Positions 36,487 through 46,573 are shown, numbered from the stretch's first letter. The stretch is DNA of 64,000 nt from Halalkaliarchaeum desulfuricum (GCF_002952775.1 NZ_CP025066.1:2232001-2296000); one strand, 5' to 3'. A program made the numbers and translations. Notes: generated by a model not told the origin, from the letters alone.

Positions 36487-36960
36487 TCAGAGCACCTCCG
36501 TAAAATCGATGAGATCGATGGCTGTCCGCGGAATCGTTGGATAAGACTTCCCGAAGTGCGTCTCGGTTTTGACGTGTGAGTAGAAGAGGTGTTCGACGTC
36601 GTGTTTGACGCCAGCCTGGAAGCTGATGACCGACCAGAACCGTCGTCCTGGCGTGATGTCTACAGCGATGTCAGCATCGGCCTCATGAGCCGTTTCGATT
36701 GCTGACTGCACGTACGCGATGATCGCGTCGAAGTCGGTTTCTTCGTCGATGGTTTCGACTGTGATTTCAGGCTCGTCGCCGCCGTGTGCGGTGACGACCG
36801 TCTTCATCAGTGACGTTGCTCCATCCGTGATGTCTTCGATGATCGGGTTGTTCAGGACGTAAATATCGGTCGGGACGTAGCCGTCGTGACACGCCGCAGT
36901 CAACGGATTGACGACCGGAGCGATGCTCGTCGAGCCGTTCGTAATCCAGACTCGCTCCAT
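36487..36960 (-). CDS. Stand-alone CARF-like sensor protein
   Basis: A 157-residue Rossmann-like protein, started at the ATG at 36960 rather than the TTG two codons earlier. The first strand VWITNGSTS and the block DIAVDITPGRRFWSVISFQA (D101 to about 115), then HLFYSHV, match the ligand-binding loops of CARF domains, where an Asp/Asn-x-Thr-x-Gly-x-Lys/Arg segment holds cyclic oligoadenylate. No effector is fused; the PIN-like gene follows directly. CARF proteins usually serve type III CRISPR, but no cas gene or array is in this window. Confidence 0.7.
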   Translation of the reverse strand: MERVWITNGSTSIAPVVNPLTAACHDGYVPTDIYVLNNPIIEDITDGATSLMKTVVTAHGGDEPEITVETIDEETDFDAIIAYVQSAIETAHEADADIAVDITPGRRFWSVISFQAGVKHDVEHLFYSHVKTETHFGKSYPTIPRTAIDLIDFTEVL

Positions 36961-37209
36961 ACCCAAGTCACTCGGGGGACGTGTGTATGAACATATCGGG
37001 AGAACCGGGTCGGAGTTCTCGACGAGTTACTCGTACCGGCAGGACGAGAAACAGGGCGTCACAACTTTCCAACTCTTTATTAGGATTCTCGATCATCGCC
37101 TGTATGAAGCGTTACACTGCCCGAGACTATTCAGGTGGAACAACGTACGGTAGTGCTGCCGTATCGTCACTGTGTCGAACCCGTTCACGCCGTCACGGAG
37201 GGTCTAGCG

Positions 37210-37908
37210 ATGAGTGAGCAGAAACGGGCCATCCGGGAAACCGGATTCACGAACTGCGATGTTGCTGCCCAGGTCGGGGGCGTTCACGTACTTGGTGGAT
37301 TACACGGCCATCCACTGACGATCGCTCGGCTGACAGGGTCGATAACGCGGTACGAACCGGATGTCGTCGCTGTCGAAGCCTGTGCTGAAGCGATTTCACA
37401 GTACCACCCGGACGTACAGGACGCTCGGTGGCCGCCGCGCGATGAACTGGAGGCCGCCGCGTACGCGACCGACCGGCTCTACGATCTGCTCCTCGCTGGT
37501 ATCGATACCCGAGAGTCGGAGCATTCGGCTGATTTTGAACGGTTCGACAGGGAGATTTTCACTGAACTCGGAATCATCGGCTCCCCTGACGAATTGACGA
37601 GGGCGACGTACTACGAGTTGGATTTGGAGACTATCCGGGAGTGGCGAGCATTGACGGAAGTCCGAGCACCCGATGCGTTCACCACCGTGCTGGCCGAACG
37701 GGATGCCGTGATGGCAGGGCACTTACACGCACTTGTTAGTGACGAAGACATCGACACGATCGTTGCAATGGTCGGTGTACAGCATCTCACTGGTGTCGTT
37801 GACTTGTTGCGTACGCCATCGGAGATTCCCGACGATTTCGTGGAGATACCTCCACTCGCACATTATCGTCTGTTCCCGCGGGATTCGCCGTGGTCAAGTG
37901 CGAAGTAG
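37210..37908 (+). CDS. TraB-domain protein
   Basis: A 232-residue protein started at the ATG at 37210 (MSEQKRAIRE). VHVLGGLHGHPLTIARL with the following DVVAVEAC, and later ERDAVMAGHL with MVGVQHLTGVVDLL, are the conserved blocks of the TraB/PrgY family. The fold is related to the erythromycin esterase/TIKI metalloprotease-like group; function in archaea is unknown. There are no predicted membrane helices, unlike longer TraB homologues. It is divergent from the CARF operon. Confidence 0.78.
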   Translation: MSEQKRAIRETGFTNCDVAAQVGGVHVLGGLHGHPLTIARLTGSITRYEPDVVAVEACAEAISQYHPDVQDARWPPRDELEAAAYATDRLYDLLLAGIDTRESEHSADFERFDREIFTELGIIGSPDELTRATYYELDLETIREWRALTEVRAPDAFTTVLAERDAVMAGHLHALVSDEDIDTIVAMVGVQHLTGVVDLLRTPSEIPDDFVEIPPLAHYRLFPRDSPWSSAK

Positions 37909-37937
37909 AGGCATCCTACTCTGACGGGCTAAAACCC

Positions 37938-37970
37938 ACTAAGTGGTGCTTCAACCGTGGATTTGTGAGT
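37938..37970 (+). repeat. Solo IS630-type terminal repeat
   Basis: ctaagtggtgcttcaaccgtgg resembles the IS630 end at 44104 (ctaagtgtagcttcaaccgtg) and the one at 38142 (cttagtgtagcttcaactctg). It is probably a relic of a lost element. Confidence 0.5.
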
Positions 37971-38059
37971 TTCAGATCACTACTCTACTTATCACACATT
38001 AGAAATTTCTCAATGGCCGTGCAACATACAGAGAATTGATGTTGCAGACGAAGTTATTC

Positions 38060-38110
38060 ATAGCAATAACCTATCACGAACCGTTTGATGCGTAGAAGGG
38101 GCATACACAT
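38060..38110 (-). repeat. Dispersed repeat, inverted copy of 41125-41175
   Basis: Read on the minus strand, tgtatgccccttctacgcatcaaacggttc resembles tgcatacgccccttccatacatcaaacagttc near 41125, with similarity continuing for some 50 bases. Confidence 0.45.
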
Positions 38111-38141
38111 CATCGGAAAGTTTTCAACCGAGAGTTCCTGC

Positions 38142-38342
38142 CTTAGTGTAGCTTCAACTCTGAATTTGTAGATCTGATTCAAGCTCAACTGGATACAGCT
38201 GGCGGAGCTTAATCCGGGCATCGTCGGTGGTAAATTGCCAGTCGATGGGACGATTTGTTTCGTTTCGACGCTGTTGCCACGCAGCGACCTCCGAATGGAG
38301 GGTCGCTGCGTGATAGATACGCCCGATGTATTCATCACTCAC
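38142..38342 (-). mobile_element. IS630 family remnant, transposase C-terminus
   Basis: The minus strand encodes EVAAWQQRRNETNRPIDWQF followed by TTDDARIKLRQLYPVE, the typical C-terminal end of IS630-family transposases. The stop near 38154 is followed at 38142 by an IS630-type terminal repeat. The remaining transposase is absent; the first twenty codons of the frame (SDEYIGRIYH) do not look like transposase and overlap a repeat family. The relic is inactive. Confidence 0.75.
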
Positions 38343-38405
38343 TTCGTGATGATTCGCTTAGGGTATTTCAGAGGAGCGACCATATAGAAAATGTTGTGAC
38401 CACCT
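38314..38405 (+). repeat. Dispersed repeat upstream of CPBP gene, copy A
   Basis: About 88 bases starting gatagatacgcccgatg match 42347-42437 at roughly three quarters of positions, including tgtattcatcactc. It lies about 100 bases before the CPBP gene at 38509. Confidence 0.5.
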
Positions 38406-38508
38406 GATCACGTTAGTCAGGATGTTTTTTTTTACTCACGAGAGCGAATTTTTCCCAGCCTGTTAGAATCAACGATACGGCTAAGTCGATTTTCAGGAGA
38501 GCTTACAT

Positions 38509-39402
38509 ATGGGTCAGTCTGGGTCCCAGCAGTTCGTAACACGTGCTTCCGGGCTCGTGCGAACCACTGTCCCTTGGGGATTCCCGCTTCTGTATCTTGG
38601 TTGGGCGTACCTGTTTTGGCTCCCAGTGGTTGCGTCGGACGCATCGGTCTGGACATACCCGAACATGGTTTTGTTCCTGATTGGCGGGTCGAGTCCCCTC
38701 CTGGCTGGGCTCGTGCTATTGTGGGCGAACCACGGGCGATCTGGGTTCGTGGACCTCCGTAAGCAACTGTTTGAACTCGGTCGCATCACTGGCGGATGGT
38801 GGATCATCATCGTGCTGTTCTATCCGGTGTACAATCTTATTGTGGCTGCCGTTGCCCTCCTCACCGGATTCACGGCCGAACCACTGGCGTTCATCGACTC
38901 CGCCCGGCTGTTTGATCCCGGAGCGGTATTCTTTTTGCTGGCGGTCGTGCTGCTGTTCCCGTCAATCGAAGAGATTGGGCTTCGTGGCTACTGGTTCGAT
39001 CAGCTCCAGACACGCTGGAGCGCACTCGTGAGTAGTTTGATCTTGGGAACTGTGTGGGCCCTGTGGCACGTTCCGCTCCTCTACATGTCCGGCTACTACG
39101 AGGGGACGACATTCCAACCGGAACTGTGGTGGTTTCTGCCGAGTATCGTCCTGACTGCGATTATCGGAACGTGGGTCTACAACAATACTTCACGGAGCGT
39201 TCTCGCAGTCATCCTCTTTCACTTCTTCGGAAACTTCACCGGCGAGACGATGGGATTTGCCCCCGAGATGTATCCGTCCGTCACTATCGGGACTGTAATT
39301 GTCGCTTTCGTGCTCGTGATCTGGTTCGGTCCGGGTTCACTCCGCGGTCGGGATGTGCCACGACCGTTGCCAGACTGGGCAACTGTCCGCTCAACTCCGT
39401 AA
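38509..39402 (+). CDS. CPBP-family intramembrane metalloprotease
   Basis: A 297-residue membrane protein with about eight helices. The ABI/CPBP motifs are intact: the EExxxR motif in [10 protein letters not shown], FxxxH-like [10 protein letters not shown] and the HxxxN motif in FHFFGNF. The family includes the Rce1 CAAX proteases and bacteriocin self-immunity proteins. Two other CPBP genes in this window (41362-42320 and 47262-47409) are broken, so this is the only intact copy. The substrate is unknown. Confidence 0.88.
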   Translation: MGQSGSQQFVTRASGLVRTTVPWGFPLLYLGWAYLFWLPVVASDASVWTYPNMVLFLIGGSSPLLAGLVLLWANHGRSGFVDLRKQLFELGRITGGWWIIIVLFYPVYNLIVAAVALLTGFTAEPLAFIDSARLFDPGAVFFLLAVVLLFPSIEEIGLRGYWFDQLQTRWSALVSSLILGTVWALWHVPLLYMSGYYEGTTFQPELWWFLPSIVLTAIIGTWVYNNTSRSVLAVILFHFFGNFTGETMGFAPEMYPSVTIGTVIVAFVLVIWFGPGSLRGRDVPRPLPDWATVRSTP

Positions 39403-39570
39403 CCCAAACTCGCTGCTTGTCTTGCACTGTCGAGATGTCTTGTCTGATTCCATCACAAACCCAGTAAGACATCGGGGCTGAAGTCGGGATGCTGTCTGGA
39501 AGCTATAGGGGTAACCAGTCAATATGAGTTACTCGTTGGAGAGCGTCGGAATCACGACCCAGCCACAGAT

Positions 39571-41058
39571 TCACTCCTCGGTTATTTTGGGGAAGACTGC
39601 CATCAGGAACAGGAGTACAGCAAAGAGAGATAGCGAACCGCCGACCCAATCGGCAAGGTTCGGCAAGAAGAGGTCAGCAATTGGATAGGCCACCATCCAC
39701 CAGACGACGAGCGATACAACCGCGACGCTGGCAGCGATCCCTCGTTTCAGACGGGAGTGGTCTGCGAGCGGGGCGAACGTTCTTCTTCCACTATGACTGT
39801 CGCGCCCGAGTCTCCATGCTAGCCCCAGACCAACTATCCCGAGACCACCTGCCACAACTCGACCGGTAGTTACCACACGGGAATATGTTCGAGCGAGAGA
39901 GACTGACCCAAGTCCGCGGCTATCGGTCCATTCTGTGAGTATGGCAGCAATCAATCGGAGGCTCCGCTCGCTGTTGGTGAGAATCACGATACCGTCTCCA
40001 GTTTCCGGGACGCTATGATACCAGGCCCACGTGCCGGTTCCCTGTCCCCCATGTGAGACTGCTCGATACCCATCAGGTAGCGTCTCGACGAGGTGACCAA
40101 GCCCATATCCATCCGATGCGTATCCGTAGAATCCGGTCGTTTCCACTTCCTCCGAGTGCAGTTCCGCAACACGCTCGGAAGTCAACACATCTCGACCAGG
40201 TTCCCGTCCGTCGACTGTCGGCATCCCTGCTGCAACGAAGGTAGCGATGTCTTCAACTGTCGCAAACAGCATCCCGTGGGCCAGCGCTGCTTCACGATAC
40301 GGCTCGACTACCTCACCGGACCGCTCGTGACTGGTCGCAAGCCCTGACTGCAGTGCCTCATCGAGATCGAACGTCGATGTGTCCATTCCGAGCGGTTCGA
40401 ACACAGCGGTTTGCATGTACGCTGGGTACGGTTGTCCGGTGACCTCCTCGATAAGCAGTTCGAGCAGCACATAGCCGGGATTCGAATATTGGAACGTCGT
40501 TCCGGGAGGGTCCTCCGGTCGCGCTGGCGCCGCGCCTGCGTTCCCCCGGACTGCTTCCTCCAAAGAGGGAATCGACGCGCCGGGTGCATAGTTCGTGTAT
40601 ATTCCCTCTGGAAGTCCTGCCGTGTGACTAAGGAGTCGTCGGACGGTTACCTCATCCCAGGCATCTGAATCGGGAAGTTTCGCGTCCGGAATACACTCAC
40701 GGATCGACGTATCAAGACTGATCTGTTCTCGCTCGATGAGTGTCATCGCGCCCCATGCAGTGAGTGACTTCGTGATTGACTGTGGACGGCAGAGTGTGTC
40801 TGGCTTCATCGGGCGGTTGGTGTCCCGATCAGCGTCGCCGTATGCGCCGGTCCAAGATACCTCCCCATCGGTCACGACTGCAATGGCCGCCCCGGGAACA
40901 TCGTATCGGTCAAGCAGTGTCGGGACGCGGTCCTCCAGAATGGATGGAAGCTCGTCGCCTTCACCAGCACTTCGCTTCGAGAGAAGAGAAACACCAGCAA
41001 ATCCCATTATCGCGGTGATAGAAGACTGACGGAGATAGCCTCGGCGTGAGTACTCCAT
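39571..41058 (-). CDS. Membrane-anchored serine hydrolase, beta-lactamase class C fold
   Basis: A 495-residue protein. A twin-arginine-like N-terminus (SRRGYLRQ followed by a hydrophobic stretch) suggests export. The beta-lactamase/penicillin-binding fold is shown by the nucleophile motif S94-I-T-K97, the YSN motif in FQYSNPGY and the HGG block in SHGGQGTGTW, equivalent to KTG. After about 370 residues come three to four membrane helices, which would anchor the catalytic domain on the outer face. Relatives are esterases or D-aminopeptidases as well as lactamases. No resistance role should be assumed, since archaea lack murein. Confidence 0.88.
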   Translation of the reverse strand: MEYSRRGYLRQSSITAIMGFAGVSLLSKRSAGEGDELPSILEDRVPTLLDRYDVPGAAIAVVTDGEVSWTGAYGDADRDTNRPMKPDTLCRPQSITKSLTAWGAMTLIEREQISLDTSIRECIPDAKLPDSDAWDEVTVRRLLSHTAGLPEGIYTNYAPGASIPSLEEAVRGNAGAAPARPEDPPGTTFQYSNPGYVLLELLIEEVTGQPYPAYMQTAVFEPLGMDTSTFDLDEALQSGLATSHERSGEVVEPYREAALAHGMLFATVEDIATFVAAGMPTVDGREPGRDVLTSERVAELHSEEVETTGFYGYASDGYGLGHLVETLPDGYRAVSHGGQGTGTWAWYHSVPETGDGIVILTNSERSLRLIAAILTEWTDSRGLGSVSLARTYSRVVTTGRVVAGGLGIVGLGLAWRLGRDSHSGRRTFAPLADHSRLKRGIAASVAVVSLVVWWMVAYPIADLFLPNLADWVGGSLSLFAVLLFLMAVFPKITEE

Positions 41059-41124
41059 GGGTTTTGGTTGCGGATGAAGGATGAAAATCCTGTTTTGAAT
41101 TCTCGATCAGTGGAATGTGATGCA

Positions 41125-41175
41125 TACGCCCCTTCCATACATCAAACAGTTCCTGACTGATTGCAAATAGAAAGG
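41125..41175 (+). repeat. Dispersed repeat, copy C
   Basis: tgcatacgccccttccatacatcaaac is shared in inverted form with 38060-38110 and, over its first bases, with copies A and B. It lies upstream of the broken CPBP gene. Confidence 0.45.
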
Positions 41176-41361
41176 AATTGATCGGCTGTATTCAGAGCGT
41201 GTCTATAGCAATTGATCCGTCTGTTCCTCTCTGCCGACGAGATCTGGTGAGGAGTAAACTCAATACCAATTTTCAGCTTATTGTTCTTTTATATGGATTG
41301 CCCGGTTAGTTGGTATCGACCCAAAATCGAGTTTACTCATTCAAACCCGGAGGCCACCTAG

Positions 41362-42320
41362 ATGCAAAAGAGGATTTATCGAAGACTACTCACAGTCGTT
41401 TCCGTTATTTTCTGGAATGACTCAGAAGATCGAGCCCGGGCTCTCTGGCGGATTGTACTTCCGCTGATCCCGCTACTCGTTTTGGGTGCCGCTGTCGCAG
41501 CCCTCCTTGTTGAGCGGTCACTACCAATTCCGGCGCGTATTTTCAGCACCCAACTGACGCTCGCACTCACTGCGTTCGTCGTCTTCGCAGTGAGTACACG
41601 ATACCTTGATCGGGGACGGTCGATCTGGGATTACGGGCTGATCGCCGCTGGAGCAAGGATCTACTCGCGGGATTCGTGATCGGCATGCTCGCAGTCACGA
41701 TCCCAACACTGGTCGGTATCGCCACCGGATGGTATGCTGTTTCAACGACGTTCACCACGAATTCGATGGCGCTTTGGACCGGACTCGCCGTGATCGTCAT
41801 GGCGTATCTCTGCACCGGTTTCTGGGAAGAACTCGTTTTTCGTGGCGTCCTGATGTCGAACGCAGCTGAAGGAATCCGTGGCTGGTTTTCGAGACGAAAC
41901 GTGATCATCGTCGTGTTGATCCTACAGGCCGTCATTTTCGGTGTCATTCACGTTGATCAGTGGACGACACAGGCTCCGCATCCGACATTCGTAGTCACAT
42001 GGATCCTCGGCGGGTTCATGTATGGATTGCTCTACCTGTTGGGGAACGATCTGGCGCTTCCAATCGGCGTTCATGCGGCGATCAATACCGCAGAAGCCGG
42101 ATTGTTTTCGCAAACGGCACCGGCAGAGGGGGGCATCCCGGTAATCGTGCTGATCGAACCGATTAGCCAATCGATCCTTGCTGGTCACGGTGGTATCTTG
42201 ATGATGAGTCGGACTGTGTTAGCTGCCATCCTCGGAATCCTATGGCTCTGGTATATCCGAGAAGGTTCTCTCGATCTGTGGACGCACTCTGCCATGCGCG
42301 TCTCTGATTCGACCTCATAA
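41362..42320 (+). pseudogene. CPBP-family protease, frameshifted
   Basis: The N-terminal part (41362-41679) reads three helices up to WDYGLI, then runs to a stop. The remainder continues in the next frame: RRWSKDLLAGFVIGMLAVTI bridges the gap from about 41640, and the second part ends at 42320. It carries all active-site motifs, WEELVFRGVL, FGVIHVDQW and GVHAAINTAE. A single base loss near 41640 explains the break. The downstream half alone has an ATG (41676) but lacks the first helices, so activity is doubtful. A sequencing error cannot be excluded. Confidence 0.85.
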
Positions 42321-42814
42321 GAACCGTACCTAAACCATTTCCGACATGAAAGATACGCCCCTTGTATTCATCACTCTTCTCCTGATGGTTCCTTAGAGGA
42401 TTTCAGGGAAGCGCCCGATACAGACAATCTAGTGATCAGCTTCTGGAGGTGATCCCGCTACAGGCCCGTCTAATTTGCGAGTTCTACAACCGTTGTCCCT
42501 GGCGCTAAGGGATTCAAAAACTCACAGTGATTCTTCAAGACCACGAAGAGTTGGTTCCACGAGATAGGAATATACCGTGATAGTTGATACATTCGTACAT
42601 TTGCGAATCAAACCCAACAATGTTACTAGCAAGGAAAGACAGGTTGCCGTTATTGAGGACACGTTCCGCCACTCGGGCTTGAATGCCATCCTCACCGTTG
42701 AGATGACACCACCGACGGTGACTAGTGGACTCTGCACCAAAAGAAGCGTTCGGCAAAGAGCGACCAACCAGTTGGATACACATAGTGGCGCATCCTCTGA
42801 AGGGATACTGAGTG
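42321..42814. other. Intergenic with a dispersed repeat
   Basis: No gene is supported. The first hundred bases hold copy B of the repeat near 38314. The rest, up to the MFS gene, has short frames only on both strands and no clear TATA element close to the start. Confidence 0.4.
42347..42437 (+). repeat. Dispersed repeat, copy B
   Basis: gaaagatacgccccttg followed by tgtattcatcactc matches copy A at 38314-38405 over about 88 bases with scattered substitutions and one gap. Confidence 0.5.
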
Positions 42815-44023
42815 ATGGTACGTGAACGGCTGGTCGGGATCGCTGGTCGCATGTGGGCCGATGGGATGGGCTGGATCCTCATCGTCATCTCGGTTGGTTG
42901 GTTTCTCTCGCTCGGAACTCGCCTAATTTATCCAGTTCTCATTCCAGAAATCGCGCTCGAATTCGGTATAGATTATACGAGTGCCGGGATCACGCTGAGC
43001 GTCCTCTGGCTCGGATACGCTCTGATGAGCCTCCCAGGTGGAGTGTTGGCCGACCGGTTGGGCGAGCGGTGGGTCCTGACAGGTTCGCTCCTCGTCGGCA
43101 TCCTTGGTATCGGACTCGTTGTGACCGCGCCGGCCTTCGGGATCTTCGTCGTCGCGTCCTTCATTCTTGGATCCGGCCTCGGATTCTTCGGGACCACCGG
43201 GACGACGATTCTGGCGGACGTATATGATGATGGGGCGACAACCGCAATCGGCCTCTCTCAGGTAGTCGGCAATGTCGGTACGATTCTCCTGCCTGTTATC
43301 GCTGGCTTGCTTGTCGCTGTCGCCGGGTGGCGACTCGGCCTGGCATACGTCCTTCCAATATTCGTGATCGTCGTTGTCGGCATCTGGGTGATAGTCCCCA
43401 GGCGGACATCTCCACAGGCTGGCAGTGATGACCAGTCGTGGAGACGAACCGTTGCACGTATCGGTAGAACCTTCATAGATCGAACGTTGGTCCTGATAAT
43501 CGTCGCTATGTCAAGCCTGGCGTTCGTCTACCAGGGGCTGTCCGGTTTTCTCCCGGCATATCTCATCGACGTAAAGGCCCTGGATCACACGCTCGCTTCC
43601 TTGCTCTTTGGACTCATGTTTGTCGGGATGATGATCGGAATGATAGCGAGCGGGCCGGTGTCCGATCATATCGGCGAACGTAACGCCATGATCGGGTTTT
43701 CGATCATGAGCATGCCACCTGTTCTCGCATTGCCGTATGTGGAGAATTTGGGGGTGATCATTTTCCTCGTGGTGTGTGCGGGTCTGATGGGTGGGTTCTT
43801 CCCGGTCTCGATGACTTACGTGATCCGCTTTATTCCAGACGATATCCAGGGGAGCGTCTTCGGCGTCGTACGCACGCTGTTCAACGGCATCGGGGTGCTT
43901 GGACCACCAACCGTGGGAGTCCTCGCGGATGCCGGATTCTTCGACATGGGTATTCTTGTCCTTGGTGGGATCGGTATCTTGGCCGTAGGCGCGAGTCTGC
44001 TTCTTCCTCAGATCTCCCGATAA
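42815..44023 (+). CDS. Major facilitator superfamily transporter
   Basis: A 402-residue protein with twelve predicted helices, started at the ATG at 42815, one codon after a GTG. The MFS signature between helices 2 and 3, GGVLADRLGERWVL, is clear, with an echo between helices 8 and 9 (GPVSDHIGERNAMI). N-terminal LGTRLIYPVLIPEIALEFG is typical of oxalate/formate- and nitrate-type MFS groups. The substrate cannot be told. It is followed by an IS630 relic. Confidence 0.9.
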   Translation: MVRERLVGIAGRMWADGMGWILIVISVGWFLSLGTRLIYPVLIPEIALEFGIDYTSAGITLSVLWLGYALMSLPGGVLADRLGERWVLTGSLLVGILGIGLVVTAPAFGIFVVASFILGSGLGFFGTTGTTILADVYDDGATTAIGLSQVVGNVGTILLPVIAGLLVAVAGWRLGLAYVLPIFVIVVVGIWVIVPRRTSPQAGSDDQSWRRTVARIGRTFIDRTLVLIIVAMSSLAFVYQGLSGFLPAYLIDVKALDHTLASLLFGLMFVGMMIGMIASGPVSDHIGERNAMIGFSIMSMPPVLALPYVENLGVIIFLVVCAGLMGGFFPVSMTYVIRFIPDDIQGSVFGVVRTLFNGIGVLGPPTVGVLADAGFFDMGILVLGGIGILAVGASLLLPQISR

Positions 44024-44103
44024 CTGGCCGGCGACCCAATATCGCTTGACCCCGAGCGGGCACACCGTGGATCGCCTCCGATCTCAAATCAACTGTAGTT
44101 ATC

Positions 44104-45240
44104 TAAGTGTAGCTTCAACCGTGACAGTGTAACGTTATCTCCTCTGAGCGCGTAGCTTACAGAATGGGAGGAAAGAAATATCTCGTCGACCTTTCCGAGG
44201 AAGACCGCAAGACGCTCGACTGGTTCGTTTCTACAGGTGAACGGAGAGCTCAAGACAACACACGCGCACGTATCCTTCTGAAAGCTGACGACGGGCTCAC
44301 TGATGCGACAATCAGTGAGCACGTCGGCTGTCACCCACAGACCGTCCACAACGTCCGGAAAGACTACACCGAACGAGGGCTCGCGGCGATGCATCGCCGC
44401 AAGCCCGACCGTGAGTACGAACGCAAACTCGACGGCAACGCCGAAGCCCACCTCATCAAACTCGCGTGCAGCGAACCGCCAGAAGGACACTCTCGCTGGA
44501 CGCTCCACCTCCTTGCCGACGAACTCGTCACCCTCGACGAGATCGACTTCGAGTCGATCTCTCACGAAGCTGTTCGACAGCGGCTAAAAAAAACGCCCTG
44601 AAACCTCATCTCTCCAATTATTGGGAGATACCACCCGAACAGGACGCTGACTTCGTCTACTACATGGAGGATGTTCTCGATCTCTACCACGAACCCTACG
44701 ACGAAACGCGTCCAGTCATCTGTTTTGACGAATCCAGTAAGGCACTCCGTGGGCACGAACGCGACCCGCTCCCGGCCGAACCGGGAGCGGTCGCTCGTGT
44801 CGATCACCGCTACACACGCAACGGGAAGCAGCGACTCCATATCTCGACTGAACCGTTGACTGGCTGGGTGAATGTTGAAATCACCGAGAAGAGACGGACG
44901 TCAGAGTGGATTGACCGCATGGTCGAACTCGCAGACGTTCACTACCCGGATGCGAATCGCATCCGGGTTGTGATGGATCAGCTCAACACGCACAAACCAG
45001 CCGCGTTCTACCAGTTCTTTCCGCCAGATCAAGCTCAAACATATCTTGATCGGTTCGAGTTCCACTACACGCCCAAGCGTGGGGGTTGGCTGAACATGGC
45101 TGAGATTGAGATCGGCGTCCTCAAACGACAGTGTCTTGATCGGCGAACCCATCAAAATCAAAACGAGGGCGGTAACGGATTACAGTTGGATTGAACTCCT
45201 TCTGTGCTCTTGGCCGAAACGTGTTAAAGTAAAACTGTAA
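44104..45240 (+). mobile_element. IS630-type element, decayed at its 3' end
   Basis: The left end, ctaagtgtagcttcaaccgtg, resembles IS630 ends at 37938 and 38142. The transposase follows in two frames. The expected end of the transposase (IDWQFTTDDARIKL-like) is missing, and no clear right inverted repeat is seen, so the right boundary is approximate. Confidence 0.65.
44164..45194 (+). pseudogene. IS630-family transposase, two frames
   Basis: Frame 1 (44164-44601) is the HTH half (DATISEHVGCHPQTVHNVRK) and ends at RQRLKKTP. Frame 2 continues with NALKPHLSNYWEIPPEQDAD through the DDE core: Asp in VICFDESSKAL, Asp in RVVMDQLNTH and Glu in NMAEIEIGVLKRQC. The frames meet at a run of eight A (44586-44593), a possible -1 slippery site as used by some IS630 elements. 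After RRTHQNQN the sequence is again out of frame and the tail is lost, so the gene is probably dead even if the first shift is programmed. Confidence 0.75.
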
Positions 45241-45293
45241 CCAGCATTTAAGTGTTCAACAGGAATATGAGTTATTGACTGTAGTTTCCAGTC

Positions 45294-46496
45294 ATGAAGC
45301 GGCGCGGGTTCCTTGCGGTCTGTGGAGGGGTCACAACGAGTCTTAGCGGTTGTCAAGAGGATCAAGCAGATATCGGACCGGGCGAAGAGGTGTGGCGGTT
45401 CGAAACCGGTGATTGGCTGTATTCATCTCCGACGGTCGTTGATGGGGTTGTCTACGTCGGGTCGCACGACTGGCAGTTGCACGCGATCAACGCGGGAACC
45501 GGCGAAGCAGTCTGGAATCAACCATACGATATTGGATGGATTATTTGGGCATCAGCCTCAGTGATGGATGGTGTCGCGTACATCACTGCCGAAGACGCAA
45601 ATCTCCATGCGGTAGACGCTGAAACGGGTGAGGCTGTTTGGGACGAACCGTTCGAAACAAACGGCTACATATGGTCTTCGCCAACGGTCGCTGATGGTGT
45701 TGTGTATTTTGGATCACGTGACCAACATCTGTACGCAGTTGACGCAGAAACCGGTGAGTTAGCTTGGAACGTACCGAAAGAGACAACGGACAACGTGGAT
45801 ACATCGCCAACAGTGGTTGATGGGACTGTTTATGCCGCCTCGTACGATGGCACAGTCTACGCCGTGGATGCAGCTTCCGGAGATCTCGTATGGAACGAGC
45901 CATTCGAAACAGAGGATGACATCTTTTCTTCACCGACGGTAGCTAATGGAAGCGTCTACATCGGCTCGTTCGATAACAATCTGTATGCGATAGATTGTGA
46001 GTCCGGCGAGCTTGCATGGAACCAGCCCTTCGAGACCGGACACGAAATTCGTTCCTCGCCGACAGTTGCTGACGGCACAGTCTATTTGGGCTCGCGCGAT
46101 CACAATCTATACGCTGTGGATGCCGATTCGGGACAGATGGTGTGGGATCAACCGTTCGAAACCGATGGGAGCGTTAATTCGTCGCCAACCGTTGTCGGCG
46201 GGGTGGTTTTCGTTGGTTCACGTGACAACCATGTCTATGCTATCGACACAGAGACAGGCGAGGGAGTTTGGGATCAATCCTTTGAGACGGGTGATATGAT
46301 TGCGGCATCCTCGCCAACAGTCGTTGATGGCATCCTTTTCATCGCCTCTTGGGACAATAACCTGTATGCGATTAATACGGGTATTGAGGGATCCAGCGAA
46401 GGATCACGGGTTCGTTTGGGAACGTTAGGACACCATCATGAATGGGCGGGCACAGAATCTCAGACGATAGAAACACCTCCACTTGAATCGATATGA
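45294..46496 (+). CDS. Tat lipoprotein with PQQ-like beta-propeller
   Basis: A 400-residue exported protein. MKRRGFLAVCGGVTTSLSGC is a twin-arginine signal with a lipobox ending at Cys20. The rest is eight or nine repeats of about 40 residues with the pattern SSPTVVDGVVYVGSxDxxLYAVDAETGExxW, the PQQ-enzyme-type propeller also found in BamB-like scaffold proteins. PQQ-binding residues of true dehydrogenases are not evident, so it is probably a binding scaffold on the cell surface. Confidence 0.9.
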   Translation: MKRRGFLAVCGGVTTSLSGCQEDQADIGPGEEVWRFETGDWLYSSPTVVDGVVYVGSHDWQLHAINAGTGEAVWNQPYDIGWIIWASASVMDGVAYITAEDANLHAVDAETGEAVWDEPFETNGYIWSSPTVADGVVYFGSRDQHLYAVDAETGELAWNVPKETTDNVDTSPTVVDGTVYAASYDGTVYAVDAASGDLVWNEPFETEDDIFSSPTVANGSVYIGSFDNNLYAIDCESGELAWNQPFETGHEIRSSPTVADGTVYLGSRDHNLYAVDADSGQMVWDQPFETDGSVNSSPTVVGGVVFVGSRDNHVYAIDTETGEGVWDQSFETGDMIAASSPTVVDGILFIASWDNNLYAINTGIEGSSEGSRVRLGTLGHHHEWAGTESQTIETPPLESI

Positions 46497-46573
46497 TTAT
46501 CTCCCGGATCGATAGGTACAAGGTCTGTATGCCTCAGTCGATTCGATTCATAATTCTTCGGTGACATCCAGGG

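Noticed and set aside
39571-41058. Beta-lactam resistance gene
   Set aside because: The fold is shared by esterases and peptidases and archaea lack murein, so a resistance role is not supported.
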